Source: Galaxea fascicularis (Eukaryota > Cnidaria > Anthozoa > Scleractinia > Euphylliidae). Taken from it: a stretch of 64,000 bases of DNA. Below the pieces are notes generated by a model. It was given only the letters and a program-made list of their open reading frames with translations, was not told where the DNA came from and did no database searches. Of the stretch, positions 33,944-40,765 are shown one piece after another. Where the stretch lies: positions 8,718,850 to 8,782,849 of the forward strand of contig OX419338.1 of assembly GCA_948470475.1 (NCBI GenBank), written 5' to 3'. Positions within the stretch are counted from its first letter, which is position 1. Each line of letters starts with the position of its first letter. The position numbers and the translations under genes were made by a program.

Positions 33944-36360
33944 GTGGCTGTCATAATGCCTGTGTTTCACAACAAATTTAAACCAGTCACTGAATTGCCA
34001 CGTGCTGTCAATATTGTACTTACTCCCTTCTCTGGGTTCACCAAAAGGATGGGGATGGCTTCCCCAAGACGATTCTCCACTGTCAGTGGTTGCAGGAATA
34101 GCTGGTGTCTGCGATGGCCAGACAGGCTGGCCAGTGCTGTTTACATGTTCAACTGATGCAGAAAAAAATATAAACATCACTTGCAAAAAAACTCCACAAT
34201 AAGAATGTGCATGTTCAGCTGCAGACACGGTCAATGTTCTATGAAACCAATACATGTAAATTTTAAGCTGTTTTGTTTAAGTGCACAACGTTTGGTACAC
34301 TGAATACCTCTTTCAAACTTGAGCAGCAAAATTTAAATCATGTAATTTGGGCATTGAATTCATTATTAACCTGTCATGCAACTTGTAGGCATTTAGAGAG
34401 GTAAGACAAAATTCAAGCAAAATTCAAAAAGCACAGTTTCCATTGAATGAAAAGGAACTAATGAACTACTCACTGTACATCCTCAAGGAGCAGCCTTAAA
34501 GACAATGCAGTGACAATAAAATGTTGGCTGTGTATAATTTATTGATTACCTGTAGCTGAAGAAGGTGAGGTCTGTGCTCTCACTAACACATGAGCTTGAT
34601 GAGTTCCTGCAACTACCTGACCATACATGGTACCTTGAACAGGATTACCACTTGTTTGGGGGTACTGTGGAACTTGGAACTGAGGTACTTGATGGTAAGG
34701 TTGAGGAACAAACTGCCCTTGCATCTGCTGAGGTGGCTGGCTCGAGATCTGGAAATTTGCTGGAACAAAATGGTCTGAGGGAGCTTGACAATGCTGTTGA
34801 ACTTGTGGCTGTTGGTGAGTCATGGTATACCCAGCCATTTGATATTGTTGCTGAGGCCAGTTACCTCTTTGCTGCAGGTTTTGAGGTGGAATTTGCTGCA
34901 GTGTAATTGGTCTTGGTGGAGGAGGGATTACAATATTTCCTTGGTAATTTGTTGATCCAGGAGGGGCCAACGTAGGTGGAACCGCAGGAGACCCAGCAGA
35001 AGACGTTAGCACTTCAGCATTAGGATTCACTGCCGCCATGTCTGCCATGTCGTCTGCTGGCTGCACTTTGGAGGAGCTTGTCAATGAACTGTTATGGTGC
35101 CCATCCTTCTTCCCTTCAGCCTTTTTAAATCCCATTTTCTTCTTTTTCTCTGTTGATAAAGAAAAGCACAAATGAGCAAGAGAGGCAAACATTAGTTACA
35201 GGTCAAAAGCAGCCTCTAAGCTCATTCAATCTTTTCATAGTCAATTCCACTACTCCTGCTATACTCCTCCATAAAGATAATAAAGCTGATCTCCAAGTGG
35301 TTCAGAGACGGGATAGTTCTCTGGCAACTGCATATCCATGTAATTCTTCATAATACGTAAGAGCAGTTGATGCAGCTATAAATGTTATAATTATTCATTC
35401 CACAGTTGGCTCAATGCATGCATTCAGGGTTCTCCTTCCATTTCTTAGGGTTACATTTTTGATTCATGAATAGTTTTAGTCATGGTAATCTATTTCTATT
35501 TCTTAGGGTTATATTTTATGCTTGAATAGTTTTAGTCATGGTTGACTATTGTTCAATAGGCTAGCGTGATTAAGTAGAGTTGATCGATTGATTGATTGAT
35601 CTATCTATCTATCTATCCATCCATCCATATATTAAAGCTAACCCTGAACGTATTAAAAACTGATTTTATGGTTATAAACTCTAGACAGAGGGGGGCTAGT
35701 CTAGTGGGTGAGATAGCACTTTCCTTGTTTAATACTGAGTTGGAAAAAGTGCACTCTGTAAAATGCCTTGGTGTCAATATTGATGCAAACCTAACTTGGA
35801 AAGACCACATGTTAAGCAAAAGGCAAAAAATCATATGCAACTTAAGCATGTTGAAAAGGATTAAACCTGTACTTAAATTAGAAAATCTTACCCACATTTA
35901 TAGGTCAACAATAGAGCCCTATTTTACATACTGTTGTATTGTTTGGGATACAATAGGTGACACACAAATGGCCAATTTGCAAAAACTACAAAACAGAGCA
36001 GCGCGCAAACTTGATGGTTACATTATCGGCACCAGTAAACATTCATACAATTAATTATTCAATAAAAATTGCAATGAATAATCATTTTTAATGAAAATAG
36101 TATATAAATAATAAAACAAATTTTAATATCTTGTAAATTTTAATTTGATAGAATACCCTGTTTAAATGAAAGTATCTATCTATCTATCCATCTATCCATC
36201 CATCTATCCATCTATCCATCTATCTATCTACACAATCAACTTTGAAATCTCTTGCTCACACCTGCTGTATCAGGGAACTTTTCCTTGTCTCTCTTTTTCT
36301 TGTCCTGTCTGTTATCACCCTCATTGTCTCCTTCCTCAACAAGTAAAGTTCGGTTCATAT
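17138..36360 (-). CDS. REPS1: REPS1-like RalBP1-associated EH-domain protein (15 exons seen, 5' end not found)
   Basis: Exons, 5' to 3': 36360-36262, 35149-34550, 34152-34024, 33632-33425, 32088-31940, 29949-29886, 29243-29092, 27361-27279, 26888-26814, 25558-24766, 23900-23863, 23032-22793, 19378-19278, 18154-18049, 17200-17138. Every junction is GT/AG and every phase matches, giving about 965 residues from the Met at 36358. Diagnostic motifs: VIPPPPRP, an EH domain ([52 protein letters not shown]), [37 protein letters not shown], and a C-terminal coiled coil ending [13 protein letters not shown]. The same motifs occur in this order in vertebrate REPS1. Known role: binds NPF motifs of endocytic proteins through EH domains and RalBP1 through the coiled-coil end, linking Ral signalling to receptor endocytosis. 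The vertebrate protein has a first EH domain that I could not find here. Introns are packed with LINE, SINE and fold-back DNA. Confidence 0.87.
17340..17565. repeat. Purine-rich low-complexity tract
   Basis: Repeated GGGAGGAGGGAGAAA-type blocks on the plus strand. Open reading frames across it are Ser/Pro/Leu artefacts of composition. It lies in the last intron of the REPS-like gene. Confidence 0.6.
17644..17990 (-). mobile_element. tRNA-derived SINE, copy 3, with inverted tail
   Basis: On the minus strand: head GGCTTCATAGTTCAGTTGG, B box GGTTCAAACCCC, hairpin CCTGAATTTTTTCAGG, GCAATTGC body. Next to the head lies a palindrome about 17850-17990 whose two arms are both the SINE tail (CATATATGATTTATTTC, GATTTCATTTCCGCAG), so two tails meet head to head around CGCTGGGACACG. 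It lies in the last intron of the REPS-like gene. Confidence 0.75.
18049..18154 (-). CDS. REPS1: REPS-like gene, coiled-coil exon
   Basis: One base plus 35 codons. Acceptor TTTATAG, donor [29 protein letters not shown] and [17 protein letters not shown] show the heptad pattern of a coiled coil and resemble the RalBP1-binding end of REPS1. Confidence 0.85.
18219..18375. mobile_element. Diverged fragment of the Harbinger-like element at 45 kb
   Basis: Matches 45019-45200 in order: TTAGGGCC start, GAGATCTCGCCACACC, AGAGGGCG.GCTGG, CGGTTGC.G.GAT, TTTTACCATATGA. The right half is not recognisable. It sits in the REPS-like intron just upstream of the coiled-coil exon. Confidence 0.6.
18395..18990. 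repeat. Cluster of ACGGACCG / CGGTCCGT palindromic motifs
   Basis: At least ten ACGGACCG-like or TACGGTCCGTA-like sites in 0.6 kb. They are arranged as three diverged copies of a TACGGTCCGTATGCTGAA unit (about 18460, 18510, 18617) and two copies of an opposite-strand AATGAGATGCAATTCACGG unit (about 18764 and 18864). Non-coding; it could be the subterminal repeat region of a transposon or an intronic regulatory array. Confidence 0.55.
19278..19378 (-). CDS. REPS1: REPS-like gene, basic exon before the coiled coil
   Basis: Acceptor CATTTCCAG. Encodes [20 protein letters not shown] and a Lys-rich end, then donor GAG|GTGCGT in phase 2, which fits the G that starts the next exon. It corresponds to the KPVRRRL-type segment of REPS1. 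Confidence 0.78.
20165..20398. repeat. ACACC/ACTAC-rich degenerate satellite
   Basis: Simple-sequence DNA of overlapping CACACCATAC, CACTACACT and CATCACACC units. The long His/Thr open frame across it is compositional. Lies in the intron between the exons at 19278 and 22793. Confidence 0.75.
20399..20639. mobile_element. 241-bp TIR element (MITE) with about 70-bp TIRs
   Basis: The left end AATAGACCATTTTACAGTTG and the reverse complement of the right end AATAGGCCATTTTACAGTTG match. Similarity continues through ACCTGGCCTATGAATGG and GCGAGGTTG. Non-coding, in a REPS-like intron. Its tip resembles that of the MITE at 49741. Confidence 0.75.
21133..21720. mobile_element. 588-bp fold-back element with inner palindrome
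   Basis: The outer arms (about 21133-21345 and 21505-21720) are inverted copies of each other: TGGTCAAAACAGTTTCC against the reverse of GGGAACTGTTTTGAGCCA, and TTTCAGCTTTAAGCGCTTATATT shared in inverse. Inside is a second hairpin at 21350-21425 built on TTCTGTACATGGA and AGAGCCACCT. Confidence 0.75.
21725..21970. repeat. TTCAAC/GTTGAA-rich repeat
   Basis: About a dozen TTCAAC, GTTGAA or TTTGAAC motifs in both orientations within 250 bp. Abuts the fold-back element. Non-coding. Confidence 0.5.
22578..22770. repeat. Dispersed intergenic repeat, copy 2
   Basis: Collinear with 15585-15790 (AACGCTT, GAATGGTCACGAGAAT, AAGGACAGGATCACA, GAAATGTGTAGGGTAACA, ATCTTAGGGTTTAAAG). It ends just before the REPS-like exon donor at 22793. 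Confidence 0.5.
22793..23032 (-). CDS. REPS1: REPS-like gene, FADFSRF exon
   Basis: Eighty codons, phase 0 at both ends (acceptor CATTTGCAG|ACG, donor GCAAAT|GTAAGA). Ser/Thr- and Asp-rich, then [15 protein letters not shown], the counterpart of the FADFSQFEVF segment of REPS1, and [10 protein letters not shown]. Confidence 0.83.
23863..23900 (-). CDS. REPS1: REPS-like gene, 38-nt microexon
   Basis: Acceptor TTTGTTCAG, donor AGCCAG|GTAATG. Encodes [13 protein letters not shown]. It converts the phase-1 end of the large proline-rich exon to the phase-0 start of the next exon, which is the main support for it. Confidence 0.7.
24150..24235 (+). mobile_element. SINE fragment, copy 4
   Basis: Retains only the hairpin CCTGAATTTTTTTCAGG, the CAATTG-containing body (here CAATTACATATAATTG) and the start of the tail; the tRNA-like head is missing. 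Confidence 0.6.
24766..25558 (-). CDS. REPS1: REPS-like gene, large proline-rich exon
   Basis: 264 codons plus one base. Acceptor TTTGTAG|CAT, donor AAAG|GTGAGA. Low-complexity Ser/Pro/Glu sequence with TSP motifs and [20 protein letters not shown] near the end; [10 protein letters not shown] follows a poly-Pro stretch in REPS1. Such Pro-rich segments are typical SH3-binding regions. Confidence 0.87.
25917..26454. other. Intronic block resembling a dispersed repeat
   Basis: Long open frames on the minus strand ([20 protein letters not shown] and others) without a known domain. The sequence looks like a high-copy coral repeat I have seen, but this window holds only one copy, so I cannot show it is repetitive. 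Confidence 0.25.
26814..26888 (-). CDS. REPS1: REPS-like gene, 75-nt exon
   Basis: Twenty-five codons, phase 0/0 (acceptor CTGCACAG|CAC, donor GGCA|GTAAGT): [20 protein letters not shown] and a basic end. Because its length is a multiple of three, it could be skipped without a frame change. Confidence 0.72.
27279..27361 (-). CDS. REPS1: REPS-like gene, exon after the EH domain
   Basis: Acceptor CTTTGTAG, donor CCAGAT|GTAAGC. Two bases plus 27 codons, acidic ([19 protein letters not shown]). The other open frame through this exon would meet a stop in the following exon, so phase decides the reading. Confidence 0.72.
27793..28150. repeat. 152-bp tandem repeat, about 2.3 copies
   Basis: CAGCCCAGTCAAAAT recurs at 27793, 27945 and 28097, an exact 152-base spacing. 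The units share AAAGGGCCTCTTTGCCTGTT and the rest with moderate divergence; the third is partial. Intronic. Confidence 0.8.
28441..28880. mobile_element. 440-bp fold-back element in REPS-like intron
   Basis: 28441-28640 and 28680-28880 are inverted copies. The outer ends share CACCTAACCCCAAAATATTTTTT in inverse, with CTGTCCCATGACCGAGCT and TCACAAACTG closer to the centre. Spans the intron between exons 29092 and 27361. Confidence 0.75.
29092..29243 (-). CDS. REPS1: REPS-like gene, EH domain exon 3 (EF-hand loop)
   Basis: Acceptor TTTAG|G, donor [26 protein letters not shown] contains a canonical EF-hand loop (Asp, Asn, Asp, then Glu at position 12). [20 protein letters not shown] and PNVLLP follow, closely matching the end of the second EH domain of REPS1. 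Confidence 0.88.
29886..29949 (-). CDS. REPS1: REPS-like gene, EH domain exon 2
   Basis: Acceptor ATTCCAG|GT, donor ATATG|GTAAGG. Only 64 bases: [20 protein letters not shown] and the split Trp codon. This is the EH-domain helix leading to the conserved Trp of the NPF-binding pocket. Confidence 0.87.
30343..30829 (+). pseudogene. LINE 3' fragment with (TATG)n tail
   Basis: The open frame to 30678 ends with [39 protein letters not shown] and a short basic end, the usual C-terminal of CR1-like LINE ORF2. Then comes a short 3' UTR containing AATAAAG and a (TATG)n microsatellite. A 5'-truncated insertion in a REPS-like intron, opposite in orientation to the gene. Confidence 0.75.
31940..32088 (-). 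CDS. REPS1: REPS-like gene, EH domain exon 1
   Basis: Acceptor GGTTGTAG|G, donor AAAAG|GTAATC. An acidic lead ([12 protein letters not shown]) is followed by [16 protein letters not shown] and [12 protein letters not shown], the counterpart of the start of the second EH domain of REPS1 (WKITDEQRQYYVNQF). Confidence 0.87.
32556..32675 (-). mobile_element. tRNA-derived SINE of a second family
   Basis: On the minus strand: GTCTCCAGTAGCTCAGTGG as A-box region, GGTTCAAATCCC as B box, then the hairpin CTCGGATTTTTTCCGAG. The head sequence differs from the 10/9383/17644 family. A degraded plus-strand relative of the head lies at 32806-32900. Confidence 0.72.
32806..32900 (+). mobile_element. Degraded SINE head, second family
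   Basis: GCCACAAGAGTCTCCAGTA, GTAGCTCAGTGGTT and GTCTTGG-type sequence in the order of the tRNA-like head at 32556-32675, on the opposite strand. The B box and hairpin are not intact. Confidence 0.5.
33425..33632 (-). CDS. REPS1: REPS-like gene, acidic exon with tandem acceptors
   Basis: Donor TTAAG|GTGTGT. Two acceptors 12 bases apart are both in phase: CTGCTAG at 33634-33633 and GGACAG at 33622-33621. The inner one would drop four residues. The exon encodes [20 protein letters not shown], then a Glu/Asp/Ser-rich stretch ([17 protein letters not shown]). The upstream Met of the open frame lies in the intron. Confidence 0.8.
33859..33943. repeat. (TTA)n microsatellite
   Basis: About 28 TTA/ATT units with two interruptions. 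It creates artificial poly-Leu, poly-Tyr and poly-Ile frames. In a REPS-like intron. Confidence 0.95.
34024..34152 (-). CDS. REPS1: REPS-like gene, 129-nt exon
   Basis: Acceptor CTGCATCAG|TT, donor GGGA|GTAAGT; phase 1 in and out, a multiple of three. [16 protein letters not shown] and [16 protein letters not shown], Pro/Ser-rich linker sequence. The similar segment of REPS1 also has Trp-Ser-Pro/Phe-Gly motifs. Confidence 0.8.
34550..35149 (-). CDS. REPS1: REPS-like gene, Gln/Pro-rich exon
   Basis: Two bases, 199 codons and one base (acceptor ATCAACAG|AG, donor ACAG|GTAATC). A Lys-rich start, then [14 protein letters not shown] like the SGVIPPPPGRG of REPS1, then a long Gln/Pro/Tyr-rich disordered stretch. 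The preceding 11 bases TTTATCAACAG are intron, although the frame is open through them. Confidence 0.85.
35580..36235 (+). pseudogene. LINE RT C-terminal fragment bounded by ATCT/ATCC microsatellites
   Basis: Readable part 35636-36052: [51 protein letters not shown] and [12 protein letters not shown]. Bounded by (GATT)n(ATCT)n(CATC)n at 35580-35630 and (ATCT/ATCC)n at 36173-36232. 5'-truncated, no active RT core. Sits in the REPS-like intron between the first two exons seen. Confidence 0.72.
36262..36360 (-). CDS. REPS1: REPS-like gene, most 5' exon recognised
   Basis: Donor GCAG|GTGTGA in phase 1, joining the AG that starts the next exon. [20 protein letters not shown] followed by a Lys-rich end. 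Only AT precedes the ATG after the acceptor TTTTTAG, so the ATG is probably internal, or the start codon of a spliced 5' UTR transcript. Exons further upstream were not recognised. Confidence 0.65.
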
Positions 36361-38183
36361 CTAAAAAGTATTGCAGTCAAGTCATGAGTCGTGAATCAAT
36401 CATGGGATGAAGCATACTTTAAAATTAACTAAATAAATGCAAATACCAGCAAAAATTCTCAGAAGAGTTTTCCCAACCGCTGTTTTACAAAGAGTTAGAC
36501 GTGACAAAATAATGTTATGGTTCTCACCCCTACTTAGTCATAAAAGCTTTACATAACAACTGCAGAATACTTCAGGCTTTTTTAACTAAGCATCAAGACT
36601 TATTTCTTGTTCTTGAAGCAGCCCAAGGGAAAAAATCAAGACTGTTTAACACACACTTTTTATTTAACACACATTACAAAACAAAAATAGATGAAGCTAG
36701 CCCACAGGTAGATAAGACTAATCTAGGCCAATTACAGTTTTTGACTGTGGGAATGCGGGTCTGTGGGAGCACTGGTTACACACTTGCCGAATTCTCACTA
36801 AAGGAGCACTAATTCAACACTCACTGAATTCCAATGATTTTGACTGCAGCAGTGCAGGTACAGATTTGTACTGCAAAAAGTGGGCTGGATATTATGAAAT
36901 TGCTCCCAAAAAGCAAGCATAAATAGATTTTAGTTGGAAAATCCATAACTCATACCCAGAGTCTATGCTGGCTGTGGATACAAAATTCAAGGAGTATTCA
37001 AGGAGTATTCAAGCACCAACGGAAGTTTCAAAGAGTGTTCATTGCAAATTTACTTCATCTTAAACTATGTTTAAAAATGTTCTCATTGGTCAGTAACAAC
37101 TTAAGCTCCCCCAGATATAAACCTATATTATTTAACATCCAAGCTAAAATTTAAGGAAGTGGTGGAACAGAGAGTTAACTCTGAAGTGTAAATTAAAGTG
37201 CTAATAGAAACCCATGAAAAACCCACTGGGTGTTAGGTTTTTCATGGGTTTCTATTAGCACTTTAATTTACACTTCAGAGTTAATTCTCTGGTCGACCAC
37301 TTGTATGTGTTTATAGTGCTACGCGGCACAACATATATGTGTACCCTAAAATTTAAGGAGTTTTCAAGCACTTTCAAAAGAAATTCTTCTTTTCAAGAGC
37401 TTTTCAAGCTCTCTTGAAATCTAAAATCAAATTCGAGGACTTTTCAACGACTTCAAGGAGTAGCCCTGTATACCAGTATGACGCTATATCCTTTTAACAT
37501 TTAACAATAATGCACTGATCAGCAGCCATCTCAAGGAGGAGGTAGGGGGAAACCGGGGAACTCCAGGGTATTTGCACCACAACATTTTATAAATCCCTCC
37601 ACCGAAGATTAGACTAAGTTTGCTCTTTATTTTTTAGCAACTTGATGGCTTTCAAATGAAGCCTCTAGTCAGAAAGTACATTATCAATTTTGTTCCTAGG
37701 AGCTCCCAAATTTTCCATTTGCTCTAATGATACCTGAAACTGTGAATGTACAATCTGAAACTGGCTTTCAAAGGGTACAATGAAGTGAAACATTAATTTT
37801 GTTTTTGGAATTAATAAAGAAATTTATACCTCTTTCATAGATTGGTGATGAGAGTATATAAGCAAAGAAAGTACAAGAAGTTGATTAGCTTACTTTGAAA
37901 GTCATGCAATGGAGAATGGCAGAGACAGTATTATTGTTTCCTGGTTAAAAACAATACTCCAAGGATGTATAATTATTCGATCTGCATCGTCCACCCCTGC
38001 ATTCGCCATTATTTCGTGTTTGCTTGTATCACCAGTCCTCTTCAGGTAGTCAACAACACTTGGGAGGAACTATGTGACATTTCATAGATAACTTGGCCTT
38101 ACAAATCCCACAGGACTTTCTCAGGGGATCTCACCGTGAAAAGCAATCTAATCCCTGCATCCCAGGCTAAAAATTGGGGCACA
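36361..38183. other. Upstream of the first REPS-like exon seen; no exon recognised
   Basis: AT-rich. Contains a near-perfect hairpin at 37157-37302 (listed separately) and GGAGTATTCAA direct repeats near 36990-37010. A donor-like AAA|GTAAGC near 37890 on the minus strand follows a 14-codon open stretch without EH-domain similarity. Confidence 0.4.
37157..37302. repeat. Near-perfect hairpin, about 65-bp arms
   Basis: AGTGGT..AGAGAGTTAACTCTGAAG through CCCATGAAAAACCC pairs with its reverse complement around a loop of about a dozen bases. A young fold-back element; the upper arm is nearly mismatch-free. Confidence 0.75.
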
Positions 38184-38307
38184 ATTTCCACACAGCCCCA
38201 TAAATCAATTATACATGCATTTTGTGACTCAAACTCTATTTGTTTTCAGAACAGGGTTAGTATGACAATGATGCATGCGTAATTAATGTATACGGCTGTG
38301 CAGAAAT
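38184..38307. mobile_element. Short fold-back element (ATTTCCACACAG family), copy 3
   Basis: Inverted ends ATTTCCACACAGCCCCATA and the reverse complement of ACGGCTGTGCAGAAAT. The interior is the reverse complement of copy 1 (GTGACTCAAACTCTATT, AGAACAGGGTTAGTATGACA), so it inserted in the other orientation. Confidence 0.78.
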
Positions 38308-39422
38308 CTTTCCAAAATAAGCAACAAAAGTCAACAAACCCTACCCCATGCCCACACATGTCCCCAGGGTTACCCCCTGGATGGCAGCTGATAAATGCAT
38401 ACAGTTGTAATATTACTTAAATAGCCACCAGATATCACTACCTCGATTCAAGCCATAATTAACACAGATTTAATTAACACAGATTTTTTTAAATGTCACC
38501 AATATGACTTGTTTCATATATACACTACGTCTAATTTAAATGGATCAGTACTGCATTCAGATTTCTATTCCTTGGAAGATAATCTAAGGAAGAGAGATTT
38601 CCACGAGACCTCAGTATCACCGAACTCTGTATTAACTTTTAAAAGGTCTTGCTATAGACTGTCAATATAATTAAGCTTTAGCCTAAGCTTCTACATTTTA
38701 AGACGGTAAATTTATCTGATTATACAGAGCTATCTCCTGTGAGATAGAAGCAAATAACTTCCTTATTAGTTAAATTAACGCAAAGCTGTTCAATACGCAT
38801 GTAAACTTCTGTGGGAGTTAAATTGACTGTCATATTATCAAAGCGGAGTAAAATTCATTTAAGCGGTAAAGTAGGTCAAATGTCGGCAACAAGGAACGGC
38901 ATATTCGAAGAAGAAAATACCTTTTCAACACGTTGCTTCTTCGCAGCGGAGCTAAAGTATTATCGACTTTGCGATCAAATGCGGTATCCCATTCAGCGAC
39001 TACCTGATTCCCGTGGTTTTCGTTTTCACTTCAAAGCCGTCGTGACTGACACTGGGCCAAAAAGAGGTCATGGCGGAACACATGACATTGTTCAATCATA
39101 TAGCTCTCTGTCTGATTAAATTGACTCTTTTAAGTGGCCAAATAGTTTACGATTCCGCTGATTTCCTTCGTAAAATGGCAGAAGTCTGCGGCCATATTGG
39201 AACAATTGTCACGTGCCAAAATATGCACTCCCGGATGACAATGGGGCGGAGAAAAGGACGTTTCAATGCACGCTATATGAAGTCAGAGTTAAAATGGCAG
39301 ATGTTTCGCGCATGCGAAGGATCGGCGAGAAAAATTTTGAGGGGCTTTCAATCCCGTCCCCAGAGCCCGCCTTACTTTTGGTCATCACCAAGAACGCGAC
39401 CTCCGTCGGCAGGTTTCTTTTG

Positions 39423-39600
39423 CAGGTCACATTCCACAGGTCAAAGTACAGGTCACCGTGCTACAGATGACAAGCCCAAAAGTGTCTCCTAACCCTAATA
39501 GCTATCCAAAATTTCTTTTTAGATCGTGATGAAACTGTTTGGCTTAGTTACCAATCGACAGGACAGTGACCTGTACCTGTGACCCGTGGAATGTGACCTG
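39423..39600. repeat. Inverted repeat, about 33-bp arms
   Basis: AGGTCACATTCCACAGGTCA and ACAGGTCAC on the left pair with GTGACCTGT..GTGACC and GTGGAATGTGACCT on the right. Probably a small MITE. Confidence 0.6.
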
Positions 39601-39684
39601 TAATAGATACCTGCCTGACCTCTGTAGGTACTTCATGTATCCGGTTTATCCCCTATTATGTTGTATTTAGAATGATGTGTACAT

Positions 39685-39815
39685 TGTATGCCCCCGTATA
39701 TCGCTGTATACCTTTGTCTACCCTTATATATTCTTGTATACCACTGTACTGAGTACCCACGTATACCCCTGTTTACCCCTGTTTCCCCCTACATACCCCT
39801 CTATACCCCTGCATA
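39685..39815. repeat. TATACCCCTG-type degenerate minisatellite
   Basis: About a dozen units of roughly 10 bases (GTATACCCCT, GTTTACCCCT, ATATACCCCTC and variants). Confidence 0.75.
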
Positions 39816-40427
39816 CGATAACATAAGATAGAATCAACTTTGTTTAATCCCGCTAACCCATTGTTTTCACGTCACGCAAGTAAAAACTAAAATCGCTTAT
39901 CATTCAATAAATAAAGTAAAGAAAATTAGGTATTGTAGAAAAGTAAAAAAATAAATAACCTGTTAAAGTTTCAGGACCACACGATATCCTGTACTTGAGT
40001 TATTCGGCAAAGAGTATCAATCAAAATTACAGAGAACAGTATGGAGACGCCATGTTGGTGTCCATCCGGATGGGCACCAACATGGCGGCTGGATATCATT
40101 GGAAACATCTGGAGTTTACTTTGGCTGTGTTAAAACCTTTCGTCTCTCTGTTGAACTTGCAAACAAACTTGCATAGACACTTCTCTTAACACATTGGTCG
40201 TTAAGACTTCAAAACCACACGGCGAATCATGTACGTGATGTGTTTCTCAGCAGCCATCTTTATGTCACGCACTCTGAAAAATGTGAAATTCAAACTGCTC
40301 TCTCTTCAAACAAAGCGCACAACCGAGATAAAAACATGCAAGCCGGTATATTTTAAAAATGTCTTTTACCTGATGAAGATAAAAACTGAAAATCCTGTTT
40401 GCTTTTTAATTTTAGTTTTTTATGACG

Positions 40428-40765
40428 TCACATTAGAACCAAGAATATGACATGAAATAAGCTATCAAACGTATCCAAAGTTTCACAATTACGTATTTTA
40501 TGCGGTGAGGAATGCCAGACTCTAGCACCATTATAGTTAAAACTCTTCTTCATTAAAAATTCAGCCTTCAGCAATGGAAGGGCCAACTTATTATCAGCGT
40601 TCCTTAGATGGTAACTGTTGGCTGAACAAGAGTTCCTGACGATATCCGAAAGCCTCACAGGTGCCAAGTCATGGAGAACCTTAAACATTTGCCTAGCCTC
40701 AATATGAATTCTGCGTTCGCTCCAGCCAAGATGACGTAAGACTAATTCAGACTGTTCAGCCTCGT
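40428..40765 (-). pseudogene. LINE 3' fragment inserted in a decayed gene fragment
   Basis: Minus-strand frame with MFKVLHDLAPVRLSDIV, YHLRNADNKLALPLLKAEF and LMKKSFNYNGARVWHSSP, the typical C-terminal end of LINE ORF2. The N-terminal side runs directly into another protein-like sequence near SEMSKD, where the insertion probably occurred. Ends 40428-40440; the tail is not a clear microsatellite. Confidence 0.7.

Noticed and set aside
33775..34156. Poly-Leu and poly-Tyr open frames
   Set aside because: Artefacts of a (TTA)n microsatellite inside an intron of the minus-strand REPS-like gene.
38811..39119. Plus-strand frame containing AELKYYRLCD, resembling the start of an EH domain
   Set aside because: It is on the opposite strand to the REPS-like gene, lacks the rest of the domain and has no suitable splice sites.
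40046..40086. CCATGTTGGTG hairpin as a regulatory element
   Set aside because: A single small palindrome with no conserved context; more likely the tip-to-tip remnant of a MITE, but no flanking duplication was found.
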